A program made the translations under genes and the position numbers. The notes under the pieces are model-generated. The model ran no database searches and was not told the origin of the DNA. It saw only the letters and a list, made by a program, of their open reading frames with translations. A stretch of 51,439 bases of DNA from an uncultured Bacteroidaceae bacterium. GTDB taxonomy: Bacteria > Bacteroidota > Bacteroidia > Bacteroidales > Bacteroidaceae. Position 1 is the first letter of the stretch. Every line of letters starts with the position of its first letter. Positions 39,881 to 49,745 of this stretch are shown here, one piece after another. Where the stretch lies: assembly GCA_905233465.1 (NCBI GenBank), contig CAJOEI010000018.1, positions 1 through 51,439 of the forward strand. The letters run 5' to 3'.

Positions 39881-41041
39881 ATGAGGAGAATAATAATACG
39901 TGATTTTGGTCCAATAAAGGAAGCTGATATTTTACTTCAAGATGTAAATGTCATTATTGGTGAGCAAAGCATAGGCAAAAGTTGTGTTTTGAAGGTATCT
40001 TGTTTCTGCACTTGGGTGGAAAAACGCATAGCCATAGAACAGAACGCGAAGCGCTTTGAGAAGAATGGCGTGTTTATTGAAGAACTGGTTAACTTCCACC
40101 GCTTGAATGGGTATGTGCATGATAATACATATATTGGGTATGAGTCGAATTTTATAAAATTCTCTTATGACAGCGAAAAAGGCTTTTCCTATGAGTGGAA
40201 AGAGAAGAGATGGGATTATAAGCGCCCTAAGGTAAGTTATGTGCCTGCTGAAAGAAATTTGGTGGCCGTCATCCCAAATTGGTTCGAGGTAAAGTCGGTT
40301 GCTGAGAATATTCAAGACTTTATGGCAGACTGGTCGGATGCCAGAAAATCTATTGAAAATGATAAAGATATCCTTAATCTTGACGTGGCATACCATTATG
40401 ACGAAGGTAGTGATATGGACTATGTAAAGATGAAGGATGGGCGTATTCTTCCATTTACGAATGTATCAAGTGGTCTTCAATCATTGATACCTCTATATGT
40501 ACATTTAGTTAATATTACCAGCAAAAAATATCGGGAGCGGGAAGACAACTCGGTGAAGCATAAGTCGGAAATAGATAATTTGGTAGACTTACTGGTAGAT
40601 TTTTATGCTAAGAACTTAGGTGAGGCTTTAATTAAAAATCCAAATCAAGAAACCGGTCTGGAAAAGGAATACATTCCCAATCCAGAAATGAAAAACTGGT
40701 TAATTGAAAAGCTCCTTAATATATCAAGAATCCATCATTGTGAAGTGTTCCTAGAAGAACCGGAATTGAATCTTTTCCCTCCAACGCAACAAATTCTGAT
40801 GAAGTCGCTTCTAAGATTTGTCAATATGGAAAAAGGTAATACACTCTTTATATCAACCCACAGTCCATATATTCTAGACATCCTGTTAGAAAGGGAAACC
40901 TACGATTTCGGATTGTTCTATATCCATTCTGCAGAGAATGGCTCTGTGGTCAAAACCGCAACAGAGGCTGATGTTCAAGATATGTTTGAAAGTGGAGTAG
41001 ACGCATTCTTTAATATAGAAAGGCTTGGTGATGAAGTATAA
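39881..41041 (+). CDS. OLD/RecF-like AAA ATPase (candidate defence gene)
   Basis: A 386-residue ABC-type ATPase of the AAA15/AAA21 class: Walker A GEQSIGKSC (27-35), a long helical insertion, an SSGLQSLIP signature-like loop (196-204), Walker B EVFLEEPELNLFP (288-300) and THSPYIL with the switch His327. It lacks the C-terminal Toprim nuclease of full OLD proteins, and the next gene, overlapping by 11 nt, could supply that activity. Two-gene ATPase/Toprim pairs such as PARIS act against phage, so a defence role is plausible but inferred. Strongly AT-rich compared with the sugar genes, suggesting acquisition by transfer. Confidence 0.75.
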   Translation: MRRIIIRDFGPIKEADILLQDVNVIIGEQSIGKSCVLKVSCFCTWVEKRIAIEQNAKRFEKNGVFIEELVNFHRLNGYVHDNTYIGYESNFIKFSYDSEKGFSYEWKEKRWDYKRPKVSYVPAERNLVAVIPNWFEVKSVAENIQDFMADWSDARKSIENDKDILNLDVAYHYDEGSDMDYVKMKDGRILPFTNVSSGLQSLIPLYVHLVNITSKKYREREDNSVKHKSEIDNLVDLLVDFYAKNLGEALIKNPNQETGLEKEYIPNPEMKNWLIEKLLNISRIHHCEVFLEEPELNLFPPTQQILMKSLLRFVNMEKGNTLFISTHSPYILDILLERETYDFGLFYIHSAENGSVVKTATEADVQDMFESGVDAFFNIERLGDEV

Positions 41042-41582
41042 TGAGATTATGCCGGAGTGTTTTATCGACACGACGCTTGTTGCTTCATTGTTGGATGCTA
41101 AGGTAAGTCATAAACATAGCTGCAATGAGGTAGCAAGGGAGATGGAGAAAGGGAAATATAAGGATTCATTTGCTGTTGGCATTATAGACAATGATAAAAG
41201 GAAGATATCTTATATAGAGAGCTTTGATGAGATTGGGAGAACGGACAACCTTACATTTTTAAAGCATAGTGATAAGCCCCAGTATGTTATAAAAGTTGGG
41301 AAAGAACACAAAGCGATGGAGACTTTCATCAAAGCAAATATAGATGCTATAGGAATGAAGATGGAGGATTTTGATTTGCCTTCAGACCTTGCCAAACTGA
41401 TTGGGCTAACAAAAGATAGTGTATCAACTCAAAAGGACCCAAGAATTCTGAATTTATGCAAGATGATGCGCCTGTCACCGGAAGTGGCAAAACTTCAAGA
41501 TGTACTTGCTTATCTTGCTGCGAATAAGTACAATGTTGATATAGACGAATTAAAGGAAAAGATAGAGGGAATTAAGAAGTAG
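41031..41582 (+). CDS. Toprim-like partner of the ATPase
   Basis: A 183-residue protein starting at the ATG inside the end of the ATPase gene. TTG and GTG codons just upstream are alternatives. The N-terminal part looks like a small Toprim fold: an acidic Glu9 (MPECFIDTTLV), a helix, then a strand ending FAVGIIDNDK with Asp53 and Asp55 in DxD spacing. The C-terminal half is helical. I do not recognise a named family. The 11-nt overlap implies coupled translation and a joint complex with the ATPase. Confidence 0.6.
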   Translation: MKYNEIMPECFIDTTLVASLLDAKVSHKHSCNEVAREMEKGKYKDSFAVGIIDNDKRKISYIESFDEIGRTDNLTFLKHSDKPQYVIKVGKEHKAMETFIKANIDAIGMKMEDFDLPSDLAKLIGLTKDSVSTQKDPRILNLCKMMRLSPEVAKLQDVLAYLAANKYNVDIDELKEKIEGIKK

Positions 41583-41639
41583 TAAAGACAGATTGAGAAA
41601 TCATTAACCTTTCACCCTTAACCATTTAGTGGAGAAATG

Positions 41640-41715
41640 AAAGCATCTGTAAACCTTAAACGGTAAACAGTAAACTATAAACCTTAAACTTTAACCGTTA
41701 AACTTTAACCATTAC
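41640..41715 (+). repeat. TAAACCTTAAAC spacer
   Basis: GTAAACCTTAAACGGTAAAC, AGTAAACTATAAACCTTAAA, CTTTAACCGTTAAACTTTAA units between the Toprim-like gene and the CapD-like gene. Confidence 0.65.
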
Positions 41716-41722
41716 AGAATAC

Positions 41723-43026
41723 ATGTTCAACCTATCCAAATTCATCTCCGAATCCGTAACCTTCCGTCCGCGGAGCATGTTCGAGCCCGATATTGAGGCA
41801 AACAAGGACATGCTGACGGCAGAGATAAAAGGCAAAAAAGTCTGCGTCATTGGTGGTGCCGGAAGCATTGGCTCCAGCTTCATCAAAGCTGTTCTGCGTT
41901 TCGAGCCTAAAAGCGTAGTCGTCGTCGATCTCAATGAGAACGGCCTCGCCGAGCTGGTTCGCGACGTACGTAGCACCAACGGGCTCTTTGTCCCCGATGA
42001 GTTCCGCTGCTACACCCTCAACTTCGCAGATCCCATCTTCGAGCGTATCTTCCGCGAGGAGAAAGGCTTCGACATCGTGGCCAACTTCTCGGCCCACAAG
42101 CATGTGCGTTCGGAGAAGGATAGGTATTCTGTCCAAGCCCTGATTGAGAACAACGATATCAAGGCTAAGAAGCTGATGGACTTGCTAACGGTCTATCCTC
42201 CTAAGCATTTCTTCTGTGTCAGTACGGATAAGGCTGCCAACCCAGTCAACATATCATGGGTGCCTCGAAGCGCATCATGGAAGACCTTGTGATGGCCTAT
42301 AACAAGTATTTCAAAGTCACCACTGCCCGCTTTGCCAATGTTGCCTTCAGCAACGGCTCCCTGCCAGACGGTTGGATTCATCGCCTACAGAAGCGCCAGC
42401 CCTTGGCCGCACCGAGCGATGTTAAGAGATATTTCGTCAGCCCAGAAGAGAGCGGACAGATCTGCATGCTCGCCTGCATCCTGGGCCGCGGCGGCGAAGT
42501 CTTCTTCCCCAAGCTGGGTGAAGACCAGATGCTGACGTTCTCCTCGATTTGCGATAAGTTTGTGAAGGCAAACGGTCTGGAGAAAGATCCTTGCAGCAGC
42601 GATGATGAAGCAAAGCGCAAGGCTTCAACCTTGAACCTTGAAGATTTTGATGGGTCGCTACGCTCAAAATTATTAGAAAATCAAGATATAAAATTTTTAG
42701 TACAATTTTTGAAAGATTTTGAGTCTGACAAGACGACCATAAAGTATCCTGTGGTTTATTTCAAGAGTGACACTACAGGCGAGAAGGCTTACGAGGAATT
42801 CTACATCCCGGGCGAGCGTATCAACATGAACCGCTTTATGGCACTGGGTGTGGTGGAGGAAACCACCCGTAGACCTATGCCAGAGGTGAATGCTTTCTTC
42901 GAGAAACTGGAAGGCATCTTCCAGCGCGACGACTTCACTAAATCAGAAGTTGTAGAAGCAATTCGGGAATTTATCCCGAATTTCCAACACGAAGAAAAAG
43001 GACGCAACTTAGACCAGAAAATGTAG
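41723..43026 (+). pseudogene. CapD-like nucleotide-sugar dehydratase gene, frameshifted
   Basis: Two frames together encode one SDR of the CapD/UDP-GlcNAc 4,6-dehydratase superfamily. Frame 1 (from 41723) has CVIGGAGSIGSSFIKAVL, NFSAHKHVRSEKD and VSTDKAANPVNI. The frame breaks at 42251-42254, where AACATATCATGGG replaces the expected AACATCATGGG (two extra bases). Frame 2 continues MGASKRIMEDLVMAYNKYF, FANVAFSNGSLPDGWIHR, FFKSD-type and EEFYIPGERINMNRF motifs to a stop at 43024. Around 42624-42725 is an AT-rich stretch (STLNLEDFDGSLRSKLL...) beginning with TTGAACC units, probably another in-frame insertion. Combined length would be about 434 codons. Confidence 0.8.
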
Positions 43027-43028
43027 CG

Positions 43029-43157
43029 TAAAACGCCTTGAACCATTAAACTGCTTGAACAGTTTGAACCTAATGCGACTTCCAACCTGAAGAACGAGGC
43101 AAGAATTTTGATCAGAAAATGCAAGCGAGATTCAAGCAAGATGTAAGGGAGATGTAA
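43029..43157 (+). pseudogene. Repeat plus remnant of a second CapD-like 3' end
   Basis: After the CapD-like stop, TTGAAC-family units (about 43036-43070) lead into 27 codons reading DFQPEERGKNFDQKM then QARFKQDVREM and a stop at 43155-43157. The first 15 match the last 15 codons of the preceding gene (NFQHEEKGRNLDQKM) with synonymous and conservative changes. It is thus a divergent duplicate of that gene's 3' end, left behind by recombination or an insertion. Confidence 0.7.
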
Positions 43158-43213
43158 CGTTGATCTCACGGACATCTACGCTCCGGGGAGCGATTAAATA
43201 CTTTATTGTGCAA

Positions 43214-46200
43214 ATGGACAAGGCAAAGGTAAATAAATGGTTGAGTTATCTGAATACACAGAGCACCAATAAAAAAGGTGTCCTGTCTGGTATGCTTGAC
43301 GAGTGTACCTTTGACGAACTGGAACTCATTTATAAGAAAAGTGCCAGTTTGTATCATGGGCTTTTGTCCTTGTCTTATTTAAGGCGCAAGAGTTATGCTG
43401 ACATATATGGTAGCTCTATTCAGCCTCGCCGTCCAATTAAAGATTATATAGGAATTCAGGCGTATGCAATAAAGAGAAATGCAAATTATATCAACCAATA
43501 TGTTGTACTAAAGAAACAGGTTGATTGCGCTGTTCTGAGAGGTAATTATTCTCAAGCTCGCAGCCTTCTTGAGAAGATTAATAAGAATATCAGTTATTCT
43601 TATTGGGCAGCTTGTTATCTGATTAAGATAGAACGTTTAGACAAGGGACTTACGCCTTGTTCCAATTTGTATAACAGACTTTTCAGTGAGAATAATACCA
43701 TTGCTCAATATATATATTATTGTGCATTTCGTTCCTCGTCGCTAGATTTTTTGCTTGAGGACTTAAAACGCGTATTTTGGCCAAAGACAAATAAAGATAG
43801 TGAGCTTATCAATAACTACTTGATTTCCCATTGTATGCCTTATTTGGGAATTAAGGAAGGCGTTTGGATGTGCACAGACATGAATTCTTCAATCATTGAT
43901 CTGTACAATAATTTACTCACTTTCCTGCCCAACTTGAAGGAGGACACCCTTAAAGAGGATACAGTACGGACTTGCCTTAAGGAACTGAGTGGTTGTATAA
44001 ATGATCCTTATCTTAAAAAGTTGTGCTGTCTTTTTAAAATAGAAGTAGAACCCGTTGTGGACAAAGACCGTTTGGCGGTTATCAATGATTATCTTCAAGC
44101 TGATTATAAGACAGTTTTGACAAATGCACAATCCTATTGGGAAAAGAATCCGGACGATTTTGAAATTTATAGCATCTATTTAAAGTGCCTGCTACAATGT
44201 GGAGGTACTATATCACAGCCAGAAAATGAAAGTGATATTACAAAGAAAATTGGCTATCATTATTTTGAAATCATTTCCCATAAGCCTAATCAGTCATTCC
44301 ATAAGAGGAAACTGGTGAATATCTGTCGCTCCCAATACCATATACAGGGTGTGCGATACATGCTTTCGCTCATTGATGGTATTGAAACCGATGACATTTA
44401 TTCACTTTACGATACTTCATGGAAGTGTTTGCCATATCATTCCCCTGTAGATGCATGCCTTTATGCGAATCCTGAAGACCGTAAAGAATACATCTGTACA
44501 ATCACTGGAAACCAAGGAGCTTGGTCGAATCTTTTCAATAAAGCTCCATTGTCACTATCAAACGATTGCTTAGAATTGTCTGTTGCAGGTTTATGTGTTG
44601 ACATTGCTTACCGTTTGCTATCTGAGCGATTTAACAAGAATGAGATACCGCTATATCTGAAGGATGTAGCCGCCTCGTTTATTTTCAATCATCTTGTTGA
44701 AAAAGCGCTATATCAGGATGCCATCTGCTTTTATGTTGAAAACAAACTGCATGATGTAGCTTTAACAATAGGGTTATGGAATAAAGATACGATTATAAAG
44801 CTACTTGAAGACAAGGAACTCTCTCGCCAGATACCGCTTGAACTATCAATTTTTGCCGAAATGGTGGGTGCAGATGCCGAGACTATGTATTTCATCTATA
44901 AAAAGTATCTGAAGTCATGTGGTGTTCAGAGAGCATCAGAAATAGAGATAACTGGCGATGAGAAGCAAAGGTACTTCTTGGAGAAAGTAGCTGTTATCAA
45001 GGTGCTTACACTTCATGTCCTGCGTTTGAAGAGCGTATTGCAAGTTATGGAAGAACGTAGTACAATCTGCTCAAATCTATACGACTGTTATCAGGATAAA
45101 AAGATTAACGAAGAAATATCCTCCATATGCCGCGATATTAAGATTATGGAGCTTAACAATCAGGTTGATGAAAGTAAAATCTACGTAGATGTAAGGTCAA
45201 TTAAGGAAAATGAAATAAAAGATGCCCGCGATCTCTACGATATGTTTGATAACGCCTCAAATCAGGTGGCCTTTCATGACATAATGCTTGGAGGAATAAT
45301 CAATTATTTGAATAATAGTGGATTGCCGACGACTTTTGCAGAAATTGACGAAACAGGAAGAATAAAGGATGCAAGCGTCAAAATGGAAATGGTAAATTAT
45401 CGGAAGGATGTAATGACCCAGATATTCTTGTCCATCCGAAACCAATTCCTGTTCAATCCCAAATATGGATTGGACAACTACTTGAGTACTCGTATTCGTC
45501 ATGGGACGTTGGTAAACCAGTTGAGAAATCATTTTGAAGAGTGTAATCTTGTTACTAATACCATAAATGGTAACTATGCTCATAATGATTTTTGGGTAGG
45601 TAACCGTTTTAAACTTCGCGACAACCGGACACTTCAATGCCTACATCTTTTTGAATCATTTTCAAAAGCAACAGATGCTATTATATCCGACATCAAGGAC
45701 TCTTATATACAGGTAAGAACAGAAGACCATAAGGAGAAAGAAAAAGGTTGCTTCGATTTTGACAAGAGCCATTTTGAAGAAGACATAGATATGTTACTGG
45801 TGAACCAGACACTTAACAATTTCGATGCTTGCTATGATTTGATTATTGAATGTTTGTGGAAGCATACCGAGAATTGTTTAGAGTCTATGCGCGAAAAACT
45901 TTCAAGCGCACAGTCTGATATGATTGACAATCTACATGCACTCCAGCGCGATGTGCTGGATGTGATAGGAGGTGACAATAGTGGAGTTACCAACTTCAAT
46001 GATGCTGTGAGCTATTGTCAAAATGGGATACAAAATGATTTCCAGATTGTAACCAAATGGTTCAAGCGTAGTAACTATGTTGATTTTGACTTTACAATTG
46101 GTCAGGTTATTGAGACGAGTATTGGTTTTATCAATCGTAATAATAAGAATATACTTCGGACTAGTGTTACAGACAATAGTACGACCACCTTCCAAGGCCG

Positions 46201-46576
46201 TTATTTCGGTACCCTCTACGACATTTTCCATGATGTGCTGAACAATGCCCTTGTTTATGAAAAGAAGTACCGATTGAAAGGTGAATGCAATATTGTGGTA
46301 AATGAAAACGATGGTTATCTGCAAATTGAAGTGAGCAATCCTATTCGCGAAGAAGATGTTGCCTCCTCGATAGCCACTATCGAGGAAATTAGTTCCAAAC
46401 TGGAAGAAAAATTATATAAAGGCCAGACCAGAGACGAGGGCAACACCGGTTGTTACAAGATTTATAATGCAGTATATTACCATTTGGGATCTTCCAAGAA
46501 TACCTATACAAATGATGTTGTAGATCAACATTTCGTGGTAAAAATTAATGTAGAAATTAATCCGATAAAGCGATGA
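43214..46576 (+). CDS. dtcA: Detocs sensor kinase DtcA-like
   Basis: A 1120-residue protein from the ATG at 43214; the frame's earlier TTG at 43160 was rejected. The first ~700 residues are helical, repeat-like (TPR-type spacing, e.g. QVDCAVLRGNYSQARSLLEKI). A domain with DNYLSTRIRHGTLVNQL lies at about 765. Helical segments (NLHALQRDVLDVIGG) and a divergent GHKL ATPase end the protein (DIFHDVLNNALVYEK N-box; EGNTGCYKI G2-like). In Detocs, a defensive two-component system, DtcA senses phage and phosphorylates its partners. Assignment rests on gene order and on the two receivers downstream. The stop overlaps dtcB (ATGA). No membrane helices. AT-rich. Confidence 0.78.
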   Translation: MDKAKVNKWLSYLNTQSTNKKGVLSGMLDECTFDELELIYKKSASLYHGLLSLSYLRRKSYADIYGSSIQPRRPIKDYIGIQAYAIKRNANYINQYVVLKKQVDCAVLRGNYSQARSLLEKINKNISYSYWAACYLIKIERLDKGLTPCSNLYNRLFSENNTIAQYIYYCAFRSSSLDFLLEDLKRVFWPKTNKDSELINNYLISHCMPYLGIKEGVWMCTDMNSSIIDLYNNLLTFLPNLKEDTLKEDTVRTCLKELSGCINDPYLKKLCCLFKIEVEPVVDKDRLAVINDYLQADYKTVLTNAQSYWEKNPDDFEIYSIYLKCLLQCGGTISQPENESDITKKIGYHYFEIISHKPNQSFHKRKLVNICRSQYHIQGVRYMLSLIDGIETDDIYSLYDTSWKCLPYHSPVDACLYANPEDRKEYICTITGNQGAWSNLFNKAPLSLSNDCLELSVAGLCVDIAYRLLSERFNKNEIPLYLKDVAASFIFNHLVEKALYQDAICFYVENKLHDVALTIGLWNKDTIIKLLEDKELSRQIPLELSIFAEMVGADAETMYFIYKKYLKSCGVQRASEIEITGDEKQRYFLEKVAVIKVLTLHVLRLKSVLQVMEERSTICSNLYDCYQDKKINEEISSICRDIKIMELNNQVDESKIYVDVRSIKENEIKDARDLYDMFDNASNQVAFHDIMLGGIINYLNNSGLPTTFAEIDETGRIKDASVKMEMVNYRKDVMTQIFLSIRNQFLFNPKYGLDNYLSTRIRHGTLVNQLRNHFEECNLVTNTINGNYAHNDFWVGNRFKLRDNRTLQCLHLFESFSKATDAIISDIKDSYIQVRTEDHKEKEKGCFDFDKSHFEEDIDMLLVNQTLNNFDACYDLIIECLWKHTENCLESMREKLSSAQSDMIDNLHALQRDVLDVIGGDNSGVTNFNDAVSYCQNGIQNDFQIVTKWFKRSNYVDFDFTIGQVIETSIGFINRNNKNILRTSVTDNSTTTFQGRYFGTLYDIFHDVLNNALVYEKKYRLKGECNIVVNENDGYLQIEVSNPIREEDVASSIATIEEISSKLEEKLYKGQTRDEGNTGCYKIYNAVYYHLGSSKNTYTNDVVDQHFVVKINVEINPIKR

Positions 46577-47022
46577 AGTTATTGTTAGTGGAAGATGATG
46601 AACATAAGATGAATGACATCATCAGTTTTATAGATACACTAAAAAAAAATATCATTGTTGAGATTGCACGTTCGGTGGAGAGCGGTGTTCAGGCAGCGGT
46701 TGACAATCGGTATGACCTTGTACTGCTCGACATGACTATCCCCAATTTCGATATTACCGAGAAGAGTGATGGGGGTAAATCCTACAAGAATGGCGGTGAG
46801 ATTATTGTTAAGGAATTGATTGACGAAGAAGTTGCTTTCCGATGTGCTGTGATAACCCAATATGAAACCTTTAACAACGAGACGATAGACCAGATAAGTC
46901 AGCGGATACGCCAGCTTTGTGGCGATAACTATTTGGGATATGTGAAGTATAGTACCAATACTGAATCTTGGAGACAAGGAATAAAAGAATTGATAGAGCA
47001 TGTTGAGAATATTATTAATTGA
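46573..47022 (+). CDS. dtcB: Detocs lone receiver DtcB-like
   Basis: A 149-residue stand-alone receiver domain: acidic pocket VEDDE (6-10), phospho-acceptor Asp53 (LVLLDMTIPNFD), and an unusual 15-residue loop after it (ITEKSDGGKSYKNGG). The conserved Thr/Ser and Lys positions are TQYE and VKYS. No output domain. In described Detocs systems this subunit acts as a phosphate buffer that prevents accidental activation. It overlaps dtcA by 4 nt and dtcC by 23 nt. Confidence 0.82.
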   Translation: MKLLLVEDDEHKMNDIISFIDTLKKNIIVEIARSVESGVQAAVDNRYDLVLLDMTIPNFDITEKSDGGKSYKNGGEIIVKELIDEEVAFRCAVITQYETFNNETIDQISQRIRQLCGDNYLGYVKYSTNTESWRQGIKELIEHVENIIN

Positions 47023-48250
47023 CGATGACGCAGCCAAGGTGGCCAGGTACAAGGAACTTTTGGGCACCATAGACGAGATAAATCCTAAATACGTGGATGT
47101 GGCCACCTGTATTGAGCAGGCAGAGGAATATGTGTCAGACAACCAGTACGACCTGGCTGTTTTGGATTTGTACATCCCCATTCGTTTTGGAGATGTACCT
47201 TCGCCTGATAACGCAGTAACATTCCTTAAGGACTTAAGTTCTGACGAGGAACTTCTGATGCCATATAATATTGTTGGTATAACAAGATGGAAAGATGCCA
47301 ACCCAAGGTACCGCGAATTCTTTGACAGTTATCTTCTGGCTTACATACTTTATGAACAAACCAGCGAAGAATGGAAAACAAAGCTAAAGAACAAGATATC
47401 CTTCTTGCTGAAAGCTCAAAAAAGTGTCAGAAATCAGGAAATATATGATTTCGATGTCGCCATTGTCAATGCATTGTCTTCAGAGAACGATAAAGTGCGA
47501 GCCTCATTCGGGGCAGAAGGATGGCAGGTTGTTGAATTTCCCTCAGACCAATCAACCACATTCTATACAAAAACGGTGGTCAACGAGAGAGGTGAAAGCA
47601 TACGCATAGTAACCTGCTATGCATTGCAGATGGCGAGCACGGCATCTGCGGCTTTGACAGCAAAACTTCTGTACTATTTCCGCCCGAGGTATCTATTTAT
47701 GACTGGAATTGCAGCTGCGGTAGATAGAGCAGATGCAAATTTGGGAGATATTCTTGTTGCGAAGAAAGTGTGGGATGGAGCAAGTGGCAAGATAAAGACG
47801 GACGAAGATGGTAATGTTATTTTTTATCCCGATTATCACGAGCTTCCGTTAGATGCCGATATGCAAGCTATTGTGACAAGGCTTAAGTCCGACCGTCAGC
47901 TTCTGAATAGTATAGAAGAGAGTTATGCATACCAAGCAGGAAAGCCCAAAACACGGTTGCAGTTGCATTTAGGACCAATCGCTTCAGTACCTGCGGTGTT
48001 GTCAAGCAAGGAAGAGGTTGAGAAGATACAAACTCATTGCCGTAAACTCTTGGGTATTGAGATGGAAGGTTTTGGCGTTTTCTATGCTGCCAGCAACAGT
48101 GCACATCCAAGACCGCAGTACACAGTCCTTGTAAAATCAGTTACTGACTATGCTGATCCGGAGAAATCCGATGATTATCAAGATTATGCGATGTACACCT
48201 CTGCTGTTTTTACGAAGTATATTATAATGAATGAACTGAAATATGATTAA
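47000..48250 (+). CDS. dtcC: Detocs effector DtcC-like receiver-nucleosidase
   Basis: A 416-residue protein with an N-terminal receiver (pocket IDDD at 7-10, Asp56 in LAVLDLYIP) and a purine-nucleoside-phosphorylase/MTA-nucleosidase fold from about 150: DVAIVNALSSEND, MTGIAAAVDRADANLGDILVA (in two parts), the GIEMEGFGVFYAA purine site (about Glu354/Glu356) and SVTDYAD with the catalytic-type Asp about 383. In Detocs this domain cleaves ATP to adenine and ribose triphosphate once the receiver is phosphorylated, stopping infected cells. The key residues are present. It ends the operon. Confidence 0.83.
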   Translation: MLRILLIDDDAAKVARYKELLGTIDEINPKYVDVATCIEQAEEYVSDNQYDLAVLDLYIPIRFGDVPSPDNAVTFLKDLSSDEELLMPYNIVGITRWKDANPRYREFFDSYLLAYILYEQTSEEWKTKLKNKISFLLKAQKSVRNQEIYDFDVAIVNALSSENDKVRASFGAEGWQVVEFPSDQSTTFYTKTVVNERGESIRIVTCYALQMASTASAALTAKLLYYFRPRYLFMTGIAAAVDRADANLGDILVAKKVWDGASGKIKTDEDGNVIFYPDYHELPLDADMQAIVTRLKSDRQLLNSIEESYAYQAGKPKTRLQLHLGPIASVPAVLSSKEEVEKIQTHCRKLLGIEMEGFGVFYAASNSAHPRPQYTVLVKSVTDYADPEKSDDYQDYAMYTSAVFTKYIIMNELKYD

Positions 48251-48315
48251 TCATTGTAGCATAGGACCTAAAGGACTTTACGAGTAACTGTTATCAAAGA
48301 CAAATACACATTTCA

Positions 48316-48510
48316 ATGCCAAACAATAATAACCACGTATCGGTAACTTACACTGACGCAGAACTTCGCAACCTCGTTGAGGAATACATCACTCAACAGA
48401 AATCCGGGTTTACGCTGCAGGGCGTATGTTCCTACGTCCTCTAATGGGCTGTTGAGGATGACAAGGTGGCTCAAGGTCATGGCCCTAATGTCCCTTATGA
48501 AAATAATTAA
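48316..48510 (+). pseudogene. Small conserved-type ORF with internal stop
   Basis: ATG at 48316 encodes 42 residues (MPNNNNHVSVTYTDAELRN ... GVCSYVL), then TAA at 48442-48444. The same frame resumes as WAVEDDKVAQGHGPNVPYENN to the stop at 48508-48510. The start resembles a small Bacteroidales protein (TYTDAELR-LVEEYI--QKSGFT) I have seen near polysaccharide loci, where it runs on without the stop. Likely a decaying gene, though a functional 42-residue product cannot be excluded. The remainder of the 317-nt gap shows nothing clear. Confidence 0.5.
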
Positions 48511-48567
48511 TTCCAACATATTCAATAGGTCTTTCAAAATTTAAGAAACAAACAAAATTATCATACA

Positions 48568-49716
48568 ATGAAAAAAGTAATGCTGGTATTCGGCACTCGG
48601 CCCGAGGCTATTAAGATGTGTCCGCTTGTTAAGGAGTTTCAGAAATACCCTAACGATTTCGAGACTATTGTGTGCGTTACGGGTCAGCATAGAGAAATGC
48701 TTGACCAGGTGCTGACAATCTTTGATGTGAAGCCTGACTACGACCTGAACATCATGAAGCAGGGACAAGACCTCTACGATGTCACCGCCCGCGTCCTTAC
48801 GGGTATGCGCGATGTTTTCAAGGAGTGCAAACCTGATGTGGTGCTTGTGCATGGTGATACCACTACCAGTACAGCGGCTGCCCTCGCTGCCTTCTATCAG
48901 CAGATACCCGTGGGTCACGTGGAGGCCGGCCTCCGCACCCACAACATCTACAGCCCCTGGCCGGAAGAGATGAACCGCCAGATTACAGGGCGGATTGCCA
49001 CCTATAACTTCTCTCCCACGCCGCTAAGCAGGCAGAACCTCGAGGCCGAAAAGGCTCACGGCCGGATCTTTGTGACCGGCAACACCGTGATTGACGCTCT
49101 CCATATGGTCGTGGAGAAACTCAAGAATGATTCCGCCTTGGCTGAACGACAGGTTTTGGTGCTCAGGAACGCGGGCTACGACGTGACCCGTCACGCCCAG
49201 GGGAAAAAACTGGTCCTGATCACCGGGCATCGGCGGGAAAACTTCGGAGACGGATTCCTCAATATGGTGACGGCGATGAAAGATCTGTCCGAGAAGTACC
49301 CAGATGTGGATTTCGTTTATCCTATGCATCTGAATCCCAACGTGCGCAAACCAATCCACGAGATTTTCGGCGAGGATCTCACGGTCTACGAGAACTTCTT
49401 CTTCATCGAGCCGCTTCAGTATTTGGAGTTTGTTTATCTGATGGAGAAAAGCACCGTGGTGCTGACTGACAGCGGCGGCATCCAGGAAGAGGCCCCGGGG
49501 CTGGGCAAGCCCGTGCTGGTGATGCGCAACACCACGGAGCGCCCCGAGGCGCTTGATGCCGGGACCGTAAAACTTGTCGGCACCGACCACGACCTCATCG
49601 TAAGTGAAGTGAGCCGCCTTCTGGAAGACCAGGAGTATTATGATTTGATGTCCCACGCTGTCAATCCCTACGGCGACGGCAAAGCCTGCGGGCGCATTGT
49701 GGACGCTTTAAGATAA
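48568..49716 (+). CDS. wecB: UDP-N-acetylglucosamine 2-epimerase (non-hydrolysing)
   Basis: Interconverts UDP-GlcNAc and UDP-ManNAc in the cytoplasm. The 382 residues carry [14 protein letters not shown] (6-19), [58 protein letters not shown] and [22 protein letters not shown]-ManNAc could feed an N-acetylmannosamine-derived sugar with the two genes that follow. Higher GC than the Detocs operon, marking a composition change at about 48.5 kb. Confidence 0.93.
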   Translation: MKKVMLVFGTRPEAIKMCPLVKEFQKYPNDFETIVCVTGQHREMLDQVLTIFDVKPDYDLNIMKQGQDLYDVTARVLTGMRDVFKECKPDVVLVHGDTTTSTAAALAAFYQQIPVGHVEAGLRTHNIYSPWPEEMNRQITGRIATYNFSPTPLSRQNLEAEKAHGRIFVTGNTVIDALHMVVEKLKNDSALAERQVLVLRNAGYDVTRHAQGKKLVLITGHRRENFGDGFLNMVTAMKDLSEKYPDVDFVYPMHLNPNVRKPIHEIFGEDLTVYENFFFIEPLQYLEFVYLMEKSTVVLTDSGGIQEEAPGLGKPVLVMRNTTERPEALDAGTVKLVGTDHDLIVSEVSRLLEDQEYYDLMSHAVNPYGDGKACGRIVDALR

Positions 49717-49745
49717 ATCCGGAATAAAGACTAATTAGATCATTC

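Noticed and set aside
43160..43213. Upstream TTG start for dtcA
   Set aside because: The extra 18 residues lie in the recombination-scar spacer and are not protein-like; the ATG at 43214 is followed by a plausible N-terminus.
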